Origin: Kalmusia sp. IMI 367209
Taxonomy: Eukaryota > Ascomycota > Dothideomycetes > Pleosporales > Didymosphaeriaceae
Direction of reading: 5' to 3'
Length of the DNA stretch: 64,000 nucleotides
Assembly: GCA_027946365.1 (NCBI GenBank)
Contig: JAPEUQ010000002.1
Span: 1,736,001 to 1,800,000 of the forward strand
Position 1 is the stretch's first letter. Every line of letters starts with the position of its first letter. Shown one piece after another: positions 36,100-47,618 of this stretch. The translations under genes were made by a program, and so were the position numbers. The notes below the pieces were generated by a model. The model had not been told where the DNA came from. It did not search any database and saw only the letters and a list, made by a program, of their open reading frames with translations.

Positions 36100-37753
36100 C
36101 TAGACCTGCTTCGCTGGAGACCTCTCACTTTGAGTCTTCCTGCTGCAACTGTGAGGGTAACTTCGAAGAGTTATCCATTTCCAAAGAACGACCGTAAATG
36201 CCATCAATGGCAGCGACACACAAAAGAATACCCATACCTGAGGTGACACGACAATCTTGTGGGTGGAAGTGTCCATCTCAAAGAAACACATACTCATGAC
36301 TGTCTAAACGACAAGATGGTGGTTAGTTGTCATTCAGTATTCCTAGACTTATTAAAGAAGACTTACTGCAACAAAGGAGAATGGCAGGTAGACAAGGGTT
36401 ACGATGGTAATAACTCGAATGCTCAAAGAATCGCGCGCGCTGGATTGCGCTAATCTAAATAGCTGGCCATTGTGCTGTTTAGAAATGTCTTGGTTCTTGA
36501 GGTTCAATGTATCTGATGTTTGTATCCGTATCCTGTCGGAAAACTGAATGAGGTATTTCGAATTTTCGGCGTGAGCTGACAACTCGTTGCGGAGATTGTG
36601 CAGTATCTTAATCACCTGTTCTGTCTGTATATTACTTTGGGTCGACTTGATGGTAGTCTCCAAGTTATTGAGTACAAGGTTTAAAGAGGTGAAAATCGAT
36701 TGAAGAGGCAAAAGCTTCTGCTTGAGGCCGTTTGCTCGCCTTAGAGTTGCATGGCTTATATCAACATCTGAATCTAGATTAATCGTCATTACTTTTCCGG
36801 ACTATGTTGATAAAGATCAGTATAAGACGTAGTTAGAGGCTAGATCGAACGTACCAACTCTTCTAGGCCTCGTTCGTAATAGGTACAGAATTCCCTCCAG
36901 TTTGATATATAGCAAGAGATTAAGATAGCATGTAGGTTGAATGGGCTTGTAGAGATTTGTGATGCACCGAAGTCGCTCTGCATCCCTTCCTTAAGTCTTG
37001 CCTCAGCCAGAGATGCAGGTAACGGACTCAGGATGATCCAGACCGACTGTTGTGTCTGCAAATCGAGTTGATGATAGACGCCCATCTTCTGAATCTCCCA
37101 CGGATCGCGTCTATTCGTGGTTCGAGCTGGAAGTTTTAATTTGGCGTATTTGTAGATATAACAAAGCTCTGCAGATCACAGTCAATGACTTGATGCACGT
37201 GATGTGAGACCTCACGAACCGACGGCATTTTCTCGTGTAATTGTTCGCACCGGCGAACAATACCCATCTTCTGTTCGAACTATGCGCTCCTTGAATGACC
37301 TAAGCATGTCAAGGAATAGAGTAGTGACATGATAACGGTCAATAATCGTTTGCAACAAATCGACAGTGATAGTCAATGCTGAACGTGAGTCTTTTTGAGA
37401 AATAAAACTGAATGTCATATATAAGCGAATATTCTGCATGCCATCAAGGCAAATATTGACTCACAAGATGCGACTCATATAATCCGATGCTTCAGAGTTA
37501 TGAATATGACGAAAGAGCTCTCCGTGCTCGGAAAACCGCATTTGTTTGGGCACACTCATACTACCTGTTGATGTCAGTTGTAGAATGTTGAAGGATCTAG
37601 TAAATGACACGAACGAGTCCCCGTGACATTCAGATCAACTACGTCGACATGGCCGCATGGGTTTGTCACCGTACAGGTACTGCTGATATCAGACAGAGTG
37701 AGAGGTAAACAATCTGTATAAAGAGAATCTATGAATTTGCTAGACGTATTCAT
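36100..37753 (-). CDS. CorA-like Mg2+ transporter-type membrane protein
   Basis: 459 residues in six exons (minus): 37753-37611, 37560-37465, 37407-37220, 37168-36855, 36801-36367, 36303-36100; introns of 50-63 bases, all in phase. The architecture is that of the fungal CorA-like family: a soluble N-terminal half with FISQKDSRSALTIT and a Trp-rich stretch (DPWEIQKMGVYHQL), a long helical segment with coiled-coil character (residues 250-370), then two C-terminal membrane helices, TIVTLVYLPFSFVATVMSM and VWVFFCVSLPLMAFTVVLW. The classical GMN motif after the first helix is replaced by MSMCFF, which is usual in this divergent branch, so Mg2+ transport is uncertain. It may act in signalling or incompatibility contexts rather than in ion uptake. 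Confidence 0.85.
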
Positions 37754-39071
37754 TATTAAGTACGACTAAAGTTTTTACATAAAGATTCAAGGTAAGGCGT
37801 GAGTATTATATGCGGGGACGATGCGGGGTAAATGGCATAGTGCGCCTCGTTTGCTCTCACCGGGATCGAGTCAGGCTGTCCAGATGCCTCGCTGTAGGCT
37901 AATCCATTGCGTTTCTACATACTCTTGTTAGTTTCCAATCGTCGCATTAGATAGAAAATGTACTTCATTTCGTCCTTTTAATCGATAAGTCCATTAGCCC
38001 TGTTCCGTCATAAAGCACGACATGAGTGTTGACATACATCTGTTAATTTTCTAGGAGCATAATAGCTGTAATATCCTTCTATATGCTATTGTTTGCGTCA
38101 ATAACTTTCATGTATAGAGATTTAATGCCTTGTTACCGTTATTCCAAAGTTCGAGATACCTGGAAAAGTTTTGCGCAGCAGATCTTCTAGCTTTTCCCGA
38201 TTGATGAAACTTTCGCTTGCTGTGAAACGTTCCATTTCCTGTAAGCTTCAATAACAAGTTTGAGGTGATAAAATCTGGCGACTTTGACAATGAGGTTCAA
38301 TCATACAACGCAAAAGCCAGACGAATTACTGCACAGAAAGAAGGGGGGTTTGGCATCTCTCGCTGACGTAGCTCATCATCGTAATCTGAGGGGTCCGTGT
38401 GGCCACCTACGCCATCCTGGTAGGCTGCAAGTTTTCGCCCCCCAACCCCGATCGACACCCTCCTTTGATAACAACCGTCAGAGACTTGTCTTGGGCGTTT
38501 CCGCACTGACGTTACGGGTAGGTGTGTTTCAGGAAACCGGTTAATGTGCGAACTGTCGCAAATATGCCCTGTCTCCCAGGTATAAGAATCCGGCTTTTTA
38601 GGCTTGTTTGATCACAATGTACGAGCTGTTCCTACGGCCAACGGTTTCTCGGAAACTGACTTCCAACGTTTATATTACGAATCTTAAACCAGCGAGTGAG
38701 ACTTAAGCGTTACACGTCAGCTTGTAAGATACAAAATTGTGGCACAGTATATGGTGACTAAGCAATAATACCTCTAGACCACCTCGTAAACACTATCATA
38801 TCTTTGTTCGTTAAACAACGTTCCATTGAACACGATCTCAAGTGGAAAGGTCTGTACTACCAACTGCAAAGTACGCATCACCCGAAGCATGCGTTGATTT
38901 ACGTTGCTATCCTGCAACGATTGAAGGCCAGACGGAATCGACCCTAGACTGCGAAAGGACATATAGTATCTACGCTGACCAAGGCAGCATAAGAGGATCT
39001 CATTTTTTGGGAGACGACTCGAACCTTCAGCAACCTCTCCTGCCTGTGCTTCTATCGAACCCTGCAGGATC
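37754..39071. other. divergent intergenic region CorA-like / kinase
   Basis: About 1.3 kb, AT-rich. Frames at 38108-38544 are short and unsupported. Nothing else recognised; it should hold both promoters. Confidence 0.4.
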
Positions 39072-41204
39072 ATGCCTACCGATGAGTCTACGCTACAGCC
39101 TAATATGCAAAATATATTTCGGGACAAATGCATGCGTTTGACGGATCAACTTTCCGAAGCGAGGAGAAAGGACGACGAGCATCCTGGCCACTTCTTCGTA
39201 CCTTTGGGCGAAATAGAACGGATCTTGAGTGAAAAATCGTTATACTCACTGCTTCAATCTTGGGAACCTCAGCCAGATAAGGAAACTATACGCAGGGCTA
39301 TTCATACAATTCTTGAACGAAAGTCAAATGATGATCTAGGAGGATACCGCTTTCTTCGCGTCTTTGCAACGCTGATATATTCCGGAAACGAGGCCTATAT
39401 CACGGGTGCGACTGCTTGTTTTCTGAATGTCGATTCTCGTCAATGGCAACCACCAGAAGATGCCTCATTTCCATCGAGTAATAAGAGTGCAAAAGAAGCA
39501 TTCTATAAAGATAAACAAGACGACGGCTTTTTCGAGCGTTTTTTCGACCAGAAGAAGTACTTTTGTGCTTTAATACTGAAGGAGGGTGGCAAACACGAAG
39601 TTCATGGAGAGCAGATCCTGCCATTTCTGATCGAAGACAACGAGAAACTCGGCAATGGCGCTGCTGGTACTGTCTATAAGGTGAAAGTTGCTAAACGTCA
39701 CTGGCAGGATAAAGGGCTCTCGAACCCGCAGGATATATTCCTGGCCATCAAAAAGTTCGATACTCCAAGCAGTGACGACCAAAGAAATAGCTTCGAGAAC
39801 GAGTTCAAGAATTTGATGGAGCTAAAAAATGCTAGCATTAGGAGCGAAAATGTGATGCTACCCTTGGCAAGTTTGATCCATGGGGAGCAGCGATATCTGA
39901 TATACGACCTGGCAGAAACGCAACTCCAAGATTATATATGGGATACGACAAGCAAATACACCTTTAGTTCTACAAGGACAAAGGCCGTTCTCAAGAATGC
40001 AACTGATTTGGTAGGAGCACTACACTGGATTCATCAATATAAACCCTACCATCAGATATGGCATGGAGACATCAAGCCAGACAATATTCTGATCTTAAGA
40101 CGCGGTTCAAGGGAATTATGGAAGCTTGCTGATTTTGACCGTTCTCGTGCAAAAACTTCGCTCTCGGAATCTGGGTCGTCAGCCTCGAACCCCACGGACA
40201 GGCAAATTTATCGCGCCCCAGAAGTAGTAGAAGGAAAAGGTGGAAAACGAAATGACGTTTGGGCTATGGCTTGTATGATTGTGTTAATCTTGTCATGGCT
40301 GGACAATGGACCTGAAAGTATAGGTCAGTTTTCAGACAAGAGGAGGAACGGTGATCCGGCAGCCCCAGATTTCTTCGGTAATGCGTCAGCTACTGTCGAT
40401 GGACCTAATTCAGAGAACGTTCTGAACCCGATGGTAAAGGAGTGGCTGGGGTTACTGTGTGAAAAGGCTAGCGAGCAGACAAGCGACGAGAACACGGCGA
40501 ACGACCAAACCGATGATCTGATCTGGTATTCGAAGTACGTTAAGATTATCACTACACATCTGCTGAATCAAGTTTTCGTTCACCGAGATAAACGCGTATA
40601 CGCAAACGAATTCTATGCCTCCATGGAGCAAGCATACTCTCAAATACCACATAGAGAATATACTCTATTATCGCAACCCAAGTCATGGAAAACAAGCGCA
40701 AACTCATACGCAAGGCGCGGAGGATCTACGCCAATGCCCAAAGATATACCATCCTCAAGGTCCCCAGAAACTTCCCGTCCTTCCTCAAACGACTCCCTAG
40801 GAAGCTGTTCACCACTTTGCTCTGCTATAGATGACGCGAACCGTCCCTGTGGTGACTTGATACAATACGATAGAGCTGCATTGAACGAAATCTGCCACGC
40901 ATGTGGCGATCGACCCATTCATAGAGCTGTTAGAAAAGGGTTTCAAGACTGGGTTGAGAAGCTTCTCGATACTGGTAATATTGACCTTGACCTGAAAAAC
41001 AGCAAAGAAGCTGGGCTTACTCCCGTTATTCTTAGCTGCCAACAGGACAGGCTTTGGGCAGCAAAACTTCTCATCGACGCAGGGGCTACCTTAGATATTG
41101 AGGGGGACGACTTTCGTAAGATGAGGGTCCCCGATCGGATCCCCAATGAGATGAAGAAATACATCAAAGAGAAGGAGAAGAAGAACAGGAAGAGAGGAGA
41201 CTGA
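39072..41204 (+). CDS. protein kinase-like protein with C-terminal ankyrin repeats
   Basis: 710 residues, single exon. An N-terminal helical region (1-190) is of the kind found in fungal kinase/NACHT/ankyrin proteins. The kinase domain spans roughly 195-500: glycine loop LGNGAAGTVYKVKV, Lys in FLAIKKFD, catalytic loop HGDIKPDNIL, then LADFDRS, then YRAPEVVEGKGGKRNDVWAM. HGD replaces HRD, and DFD replaces the DFG metal-binding motif; the metal-binding Asp is present, so activity is possible. After a Ser/Pro linker come about two ankyrin-like repeats (RPIHRAVRKGFQDWVEKLL, then TPVILSCQQDRLWAAKLLID). The end is very basic, KEKEKKNRKRGD. The intronless structure and an A17 run about 190 bases downstream could reflect a retrocopy origin. 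Substrate unknown. Confidence 0.85.
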   Translation: MPTDESTLQPNMQNIFRDKCMRLTDQLSEARRKDDEHPGHFFVPLGEIERILSEKSLYSLLQSWEPQPDKETIRRAIHTILERKSNDDLGGYRFLRVFATLIYSGNEAYITGATACFLNVDSRQWQPPEDASFPSSNKSAKEAFYKDKQDDGFFERFFDQKKYFCALILKEGGKHEVHGEQILPFLIEDNEKLGNGAAGTVYKVKVAKRHWQDKGLSNPQDIFLAIKKFDTPSSDDQRNSFENEFKNLMELKNASIRSENVMLPLASLIHGEQRYLIYDLAETQLQDYIWDTTSKYTFSSTRTKAVLKNATDLVGALHWIHQYKPYHQIWHGDIKPDNILILRRGSRELWKLADFDRSRAKTSLSESGSSASNPTDRQIYRAPEVVEGKGGKRNDVWAMACMIVLILSWLDNGPESIGQFSDKRRNGDPAAPDFFGNASATVDGPNSENVLNPMVKEWLGLLCEKASEQTSDENTANDQTDDLIWYSKYVKIITTHLLNQVFVHRDKRVYANEFYASMEQAYSQIPHREYTLLSQPKSWKTSANSYARRGGSTPMPKDIPSSRSPETSRPSSNDSLGSCSPLCSAIDDANRPCGDLIQYDRAALNEICHACGDRPIHRAVRKGFQDWVEKLLDTGNIDLDLKNSKEAGLTPVILSCQQDRLWAAKLLIDAGATLDIEGDDFRKMRVPDRIPNEMKKYIKEKEKKNRKRGD

Positions 41205-42575
41205 AGTCACCAATGCTGCTGCACTGGAGCGTTCTAGTGGTACCGCTGGAAGCGCTATTGCTAGCCAAAGAATCGTCTGGATTGCAAGCGGCCTTCTTGA
41301 TTGTTTCTGTTCATGCATTCTATTGCTAGGAGTCGTTTATTTGTCATTCTATCTGTATTTTAAAAGTTACTCTGATATAGACTCGTCATTCTTTGCAAAA
41401 AAAAAAAAAAAAATGCTGGCAGCAAACAGAGTTCCAACCGACGGGAATTCACCCCGGATACATCAAATCTTTTGCTTTCAAAAGAACTGAATAGCTTGCG
41501 CAGATATGTACAAATTCATTGGATATTGTGATGTACATATGATCACCAGAGTGGAGACGACGGGCTGCGAGTACATCTATAGAGTATGTGCTTGTATTGA
41601 GATTTGAGATGGAACACATATTCGCGCATTTTTCTACCGAACAGAATCGTGAGATATCTTGGTAATCAATCTCACAAAAGTAAATTCAAGGGAGCTTCAC
41701 TATGTTGAAGTTTATCTGCACGTATCCGTTAGCATAAGGGTCGCATATCAACAATGATTATCATTCTAGTTTCTTTGTCTAGTGTCTATTATGATAATCG
41801 TAGTTATTACTAATATATCACAGTATACTGTGTAGATATATGTCCTGGACTATCAAAAAGGACTTGGGGAAGAAGAGTAAGAGGCAATCACTAGAGTAAT
41901 AAAAAACTATTGCATAACCTACCTTCTATCCATTTGTTTTATAAAAAAGCTATTACTCCCTTTCGTTTTTACTTATAGCTTAGACCTCTAACTATTGCTC
42001 ATTTTCTTCTACCTTGTAGTCTTCGATTGTAGAGAAAACACTCTAGAAGTCCTCGGCAGAAGCTTTCAGCGAACCAAAAGGCCAAAGCTCCTATAGGTAC
42101 ATCCTATAGGAAAGGGAAGTCTGAGAGCTCCTTATAAAATCCTCCTGTATTTCATATAAATTCCGCCGTCAGTAGCCAAGCCGCTTTCATTTTATTATGC
42201 TTCGAAATGACTACTACATCATAGAATTGAGAAATATACTTGAACTGAAACATGAAGCAGCTTGACTACATATTTAAATTACTACATAAGTGGCCTATCA
42301 AGTCTCCTGATATAGGATGGGACGTCTGGTCTATCCTAGTGAGACGAATGCCGAGGCTTGACTTGGCCGAGGGCTACACCTTCCATAGGACATATCCTAA
42401 GATTATATATTATAGGACCGATCAGTAAGAGTCTACATTGTTAATTGTTACCCTATATATAAATAAACAAAACCGGACTAGCTGAACTTATGTATGAAAA
42501 CGAGGGTCCTTGAATTCCAACTGTTCCCTATCAAGTTCGGCAAGACTAAACTTAATAATCTTATCAGGATATTAT
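41205..42575. other. AT-rich intergenic region, probable decayed repeat
   Basis: About 1.4 kb, strongly AT-rich with no open frames of note. From about 41860 to 42430 there are repeated CCTATAGG/TATAGGA-like words, suggesting an old transposon remnant changed by C-to-T mutation. No terminal repeats could be traced. Confidence 0.45.
41397..41413 (+). repeat. poly(A) run of 17
   Basis: Seventeen adenines about 190 bases after the kinase stop codon. Could be a slippage tract or the trace of a poly(A) tail from a retroposed sequence. Confidence 0.8.
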
Positions 42576-43727
42576 TTACTGCCCTCCAACCGTCATGATC
42601 AACAACTTCGGAGAACTCGACTGGACCCTTCCGCTCTGGTCCTTGGCACCCGCAGGCTTGACATCATCGTAGGCAAACGCATATCCCCTCCCATCAGGAA
42701 GGACATCGTGTATGATCTTAGCGTAATAGTTCGTCGTCGTGGCTTTGTAGTAGTCCTGACGACCGTTCGGGTCGGGAGTCTCGTGATCCTCTAACAACGT
42801 GGAACGATTGAACGCAGCGCAAAGAAGAGGAATAATGTCTTTTCTCTCCTGGCTTCCTTCGTTCGCGAATGGGCCACTGTTGTTACCAAAGATATCAGCA
42901 GTAGAGGGCTTTGTGAAAGTCTCTCCGCCAACTTTCAGCACTTCATTCACGACATGGCCCTTCAGTTTACCTGGGGCAGCCGTATTCACTAAAAGAGGCG
43001 TATCCTTGTATTTCTCCCAGACCTTGTCGACGTATTTCTCATAGTAACCGTCAAATAGACCTGGCTGCAATTGCATGCCATTGAATGGGGTAATAGCCCG
43101 TAAGTACTCGCCCTGGCTCGACTTCATCACCAGCTTGGCCCAATCTGCGTGGTCGTGATCGACGTGCTCGAGCCTTTTGCAGACGGTGGAAACACCATTA
43201 GCGGGAAGGCCGGCCACATGTTGCGTGTTGCCAGAAGTGGTCTTCAGAGTTAACGCGATAGGTAGTCCGACATAGTCCTGGAAACTAATATTGGCGTACA
43301 AGTTGTCGGCGTTCCATGTGAATTCCGCAAAGCTCCACTTGACGTTGTGGTTCTTGGTGCCGAGCTCGAACGGTGAGGGTGTTACAAGGGCGGGACCGCC
43401 TTCGTCGTGATTCAGACTGAATATCAGCTTCCCGACAACGAAGTAGATGCGGCCACTTTTGAGGTGGGGAATCGTAATTGGAGTAGCGGAGTTCGATGAA
43501 CCCAACTTGATGGCGCAGTCATGCTCGAGAGGAGCTCCATCTGAGGGCGGATTCTTTGGATAATAAGGCGTCTTGCCGTCCGCTCTCAGGAAAAAAAGGT
43601 GACCACGCTGGATGTCCGTTCCTGTCACATAGGCATGGACATTGTCTGCACCTATAGTGTTGCGAAGGTGGATCTGAAATGCAGCCTGTTCTTCGTCCAT
43701 GACTTCTTGGTTGTTTTCAAAGCTCAT
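42576..43727 (-). CDS. GH64 beta-1,3-glucanase-like protein, no signal peptide
   Basis: Single exon, 383 residues, along the whole GH64 fold (thaumatin-like, glucan endo-1,3-beta-glucosidase). Recognised family stretches in order: HAYVTGTDIQRG, FFLRADGKTPYYP, ITIPHLKSGRIYFVVGKL, FAEFTWNADNLYANISFQDY, GLPIALTLKTTSGNTQHVAG, FTKPSTADIFGNNSGPF. The family usually acts outside the cell and has a signal peptide; here the N-terminus (MSFENNQEVMDEEQAAF) is acidic and hydrophilic, and no upstream in-frame start is seen. Either the enzyme is intracellular, uses unconventional export, or an upstream signal exon was missed. Likely role: glucan remodelling or breakdown. Confidence 0.92.
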   Translation of the reverse strand: MSFENNQEVMDEEQAAFQIHLRNTIGADNVHAYVTGTDIQRGHLFFLRADGKTPYYPKNPPSDGAPLEHDCAIKLGSSNSATPITIPHLKSGRIYFVVGKLIFSLNHDEGGPALVTPSPFELGTKNHNVKWSFAEFTWNADNLYANISFQDYVGLPIALTLKTTSGNTQHVAGLPANGVSTVCKRLEHVDHDHADWAKLVMKSSQGEYLRAITPFNGMQLQPGLFDGYYEKYVDKVWEKYKDTPLLVNTAAPGKLKGHVVNEVLKVGGETFTKPSTADIFGNNSGPFANEGSQERKDIIPLLCAAFNRSTLLEDHETPDPNGRQDYYKATTTNYYAKIIHDVLPDGRGYAFAYDDVKPAGAKDQSGRVQSSSPKLLIMTVGGQ

Positions 43728-43826
43728 CTTGGTTGATTTTCGATAGTAAGGAAGTGGATTTGGATGATGATTGTGTTATGACTCGTCTGATAAAACTGGA
43801 CTGGAAGTATGAAAGCGCCAGATGCA

Positions 43827-43834
43827 TTTATATA
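43827..43834 (-). promoter_or_regulatory. TATA box of the GH64 gene
   Basis: TATATAAA on the minus strand about 100 bases upstream of the start codon at 43727. Confidence 0.5.
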
Positions 43835-45896
43835 TCCATCTAAGCTCATATCTACAAGACTAGATTACACTTCACGTTACTATTTTGGCGGTGAGATTAG
43901 GCCTTGGAGCTGTAGAACGCCTGAACCACACCGCTGGCCGCCTTATCGTGTAGAGCTGCGGCCTGGTATTGGGAAGGTGATTGACTCCATTTTATAATTG
44001 GGTGTATCTTTCAAGGATTTAGAACCGGCATAGACCGCACTGGTCGTGGACGGATCCTATAGGTGGATCTTAATATTCAGATTCACGATAGACTGCCATG
44101 TCATCATGCTGGTTGCGAATGTGAACGTCACATTGCCATCACTCAACAAAAAGGCCGACCCTAAACTACGAAACGGCGGTGTAAATTTATTCAATATCGT
44201 ACTACACCTTGCGTATGGAGGGCACTGGTCTACAACCGTCGGTGACTCCGACTTCGAATTTGCCATTGTTCAGATCTTACTCAGCCGATATCCCATGATA
44301 CTATATCTCAAGGAAAAACAAGGCTAGTCACTTCTTCGAGTAGTCACAAGGCGTAATAGAATCACAGCGTGCGATCTCATGTCGCAGGATTGAGTATCAT
44401 CTCTGTACAAGGCTGATGTGGCTAAGATTCTCTGGAAAGCCAGTAACTGCTTGAGTGATCAGCATCGGAAATTCGTGTAAAGCCGCGATGAATACTTGGT
44501 TTTGGGTTGAGAGATGCTCTGAATGCGAAAGCACGCATGAAGATTAAATCTTGTTCTATTTAAATTCATAATCCTTCCAATATCCAATCTAACGTTATTA
44601 GAATGTAAGGACGCCTTAAAATGAAAGTAAATAGAGACAGCGACGTGGGGCTCGACGATTTCTAGCTGCATAATGCGCTTTCTTAAGATCTTTACGCATA
44701 CTTCAACAGCGATGGAGCCAAACAGTCGCCGCTATAACCTGTCTGAAATCCGATCGTTCTTTTTCCATCGTCAGGAACGAAGTTCTAATTCGACAAGAAC
44801 GACAGCTACATGCTTCACAAGCACATGTTCAACAACAGCACAGTTGCCCTTGTAGTCTTCCCTGTTCTTCATTTCCGACTTTTTTTTTTAGTTTAGCATG
44901 ATGTTTAGCTCCAGGACGCCTGATTGCAAAAAGTACCCAGCCACAGTAAGCAGATGGTTATGAGTCTGGAATAGGCAGATAGGCCCGTGGCCATCGCTCT
45001 CGGATGTCGTATATTGAACAATAGACTGGTCAATGTTGAGAGTGATGAAGTGATGCATTGAAGAGTCATGTGAGATTGATGGGTGAGGCAGCTCGGAGGT
45101 GTCGCTTGTGTAGGCTGCTTATATAATGTCGGTAAACCCGACGCTCCTGCTGGGTATTTGCGGGCTACCTTCTGCCAAACAAATAGCATTGCAGCAGTCA
45201 TGGGCACAATTTCCGTTAGTACATCCCCCTTGGAGAATATCTGATATCGGTAGTGAAGTTCAGTATGACGTAGATGTTACATGGGATAACAATGGCTGGG
45301 GTTGCGGACGGCGTTCCCGACGGTATCGTAGGAAAAAACCGTTCTGCACCAACGCGCTGAGGGCTAAATGGCAGTGAGAACAGCGGCGGGATTTTCATGA
45401 AGAGGTGGATTTTGGGATGAGAAGAGAAAATGATCTGAGCGAGGCTGCTGAATACCACTTCGCTGCTACGTCATTCGAGAGGCTTCGGACAAACGGCGTA
45501 AGAGGTGTTGGCCGTGATTCGCCGCATGGCAAAGCGAAGATCAAGCCCTAAAATACAACAAGTATAACAGAGAGGTAGATATGAACAAGTTGACGTAATG
45601 AGCATGATTTGGATCACGCATATGAAGAGCTGGCAGAGGGAAAGCGGTGATTCGCAAAAAGCGTGCGGCAAGTACACTGTAAGCGCTAAACTGCTTTTGG
45701 GCGCATTGCATTAGCGCCAGCGGAGGCTTGATTCTAGTACTATCATTAGCGACCAAGTCCGGGTATCAACACCGCAACATTCAACATTGTGGCAACCCAG
45801 CTTTGACTACCCGACCCCTGGCGCGATATTGCAGCTCAGATGCAAAACGGTCATTTCGACGTGGAAACCTGATCGGGCGCCTACTCCGAGAACATG

Positions 45897-45902
45897 TATA
45901 AA
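45897..45902 (+). promoter_or_regulatory. TATA box of the GH79 gene
   Basis: TATAAA about 70 bases before the ATG at 45971. Confidence 0.5.
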
Positions 45903-45970
45903 GCTTTAACATGCTGCATGCCAGGAAGGCTAATTCTATCTCTTCATTTCATTGATCAGTGTTCCTGGAA

Positions 45971-47618
45971 ATGTCAGTGGGATATCTTTTGAAGCTCGTG
46001 GCCGTGGGAGCGCAGCTTGTTCTGGCGCAACCCTTAGCTGAGCCCATCGTCCTGACGCCAGCTGCGACACCACCCCAAGGAGCATCACGCCCCGTTCCAC
46101 ACAATTTTCCTAGCCTTGCCTTCGAAAAATCATCATTCTATGAATACGCTGGTTTGTTTTCTCCCTCCCATTCCGCGTCATATCCTAACCTAACATATCA
46201 AATAGGAAACTCCACTCACCCAAACAAGTTCTCCGACGCCCTCGTTAACATTCTCCAAGAAAAGGTCGGTGTGCCTCTATGGATACGCATAGGTGGCACA
46301 TCCGCCGACGAAGATCACTACAACGCCAGTCAGAAAGCCGCCGTTGTGAGACCGGTCCCACCAGATCCGCACGGCGGGCTGTGGGGGTATAGTATCGGAA
46401 ACACCTATTTCGATGCCCTGGTGAATTTCAAGGGCAGCAAGTTTATCTGGATGGTACCTATGGCTCACCCATCAAGCGGCACACACCTATCTAAAGACGC
46501 CTTGATTCAATCTAGAAAAGCCATTGAGAAGATTGGCGACAAGTTGGCCATGCTAGAGCTGGGCAACGAGCCGAACCTGTATGCTTGGAGAGGGCCAAAT
46601 TACGACCCAGCCGAGTATGTCAATGAGGCACTGCAACATCATGACGACATAGAAGCCAACATTACGACACTGCCGAACAATATCAAGTACCAGACGCTTG
46701 TGTATGCTTCAAATGTAAAACAGCGTATTTGGAACACGAAGAAGGCTTTTGATGCCAATATTAATAGGAATGGTATGGTTGGTAGCGTGAGCTGGCATTA
46801 TTATCAGTCCGTTACCGACAATGGTGTCACGTTGCGCGAGACTCTTATGGTACTTCCTCTTTACACACAGCTTTCTCGCAGCAATTTCCGCTAACGAAGC
46901 CAAGAATCACAGAACAACAACCTCAAGGATGTCCCGATTCATCCCCGAGATCCGTTACCTGCACAAGCGCAACGCGAACATTGAATTCGTCCTGGGTGAA
47001 GTAGGCAGTGTTATTGGCCCCAAAGTAAAGTGGGAGGTGCAGGCTACCTTCGGCAACGCCCTGTGGAACGTCGACGCTATGCTACACAGCATGTCCATCA
47101 ACGTGACGCGCATGCACATGCAGTCGGCAATGAGCTTCGGGTATACCCTGTGGAACGCTACACAAGTCCGGCCAACATTCTACAGCCAAGCTATGGTTTC
47201 GGATTTCGTTGGAAATAACACCGATAGGAAATTGCGCGTGAAGGAGATCGCGCTGAATAACGAACACATGGTGGCCTACTCGGCGTACGACGGGGATTCG
47301 CTGCAGCGCATAGCGTTGATCAATCTAAGAATGTGGAATAGTACGCAGGGACCCGAGGATCAGAGACCGAAAAAAGGTTTTGAGATAAAGGTTCCAAATG
47401 GTGTGAAGAGTGTTCAGGTGAAGAGACTCATGGCAGCAGGTGCAACAGAGACTGGAAGTGTAAGTTGGGGTGGTGTCAGGTGGGTCAAAGGCGGCGATGG
47501 AGTAGTGGAGAAGAGCATTGAGAACGGGACTCAGAATCTCAATGTTGATGCTTCGACTAGGAAGGTAACTGTGGCGGTTAAAGATAGTGAGGCAGCATTA
47601 GTGTATCTTGTTCGTTAG
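45971..47618 (+). CDS. GH79-family beta-glucuronidase-like secreted protein
   Basis: 512 residues in three exons: 45971-46151, 46206-46849, 46905-47618. Intron 1 (54 bases, branch CCTAACCTAAC) is needed to give SSFYEYAGNSTHPNKFSDAL, the family's normal sequence; intron 2 (55 bases, branch GCTAAC) uses an AAG acceptor. The ATG at 45971 begins a signal peptide, MSVGYLLKLVAVGAQLVLAQ. The (beta/alpha)8 part has VPLWIRIGGTSADED. The proton donor is the Glu of ELGNEPN near residue 185 and the nucleophile the Glu of FVLGEVGS. The C-terminal 200 residues form the beta-sandwich typical of fungal GH79. Probable activity: release of glucuronic acid or related sugars from proteoglycan-like or plant polysaccharides; the exact sugar is not readable here. 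Confidence 0.9.

Larger units (their letters stand above)
43728..45970. other. divergent intergenic region GH64 / GH79
   Basis: About 2.2 kb with no supported gene. Frames at 44046-44327, 44905-45207, 45126-45377 and 45541-45756 overlap on opposite strands and lack motifs. TATA elements for both flanking glycosidase genes are present (43827-43834 and 45897-45902). Confidence 0.45.
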
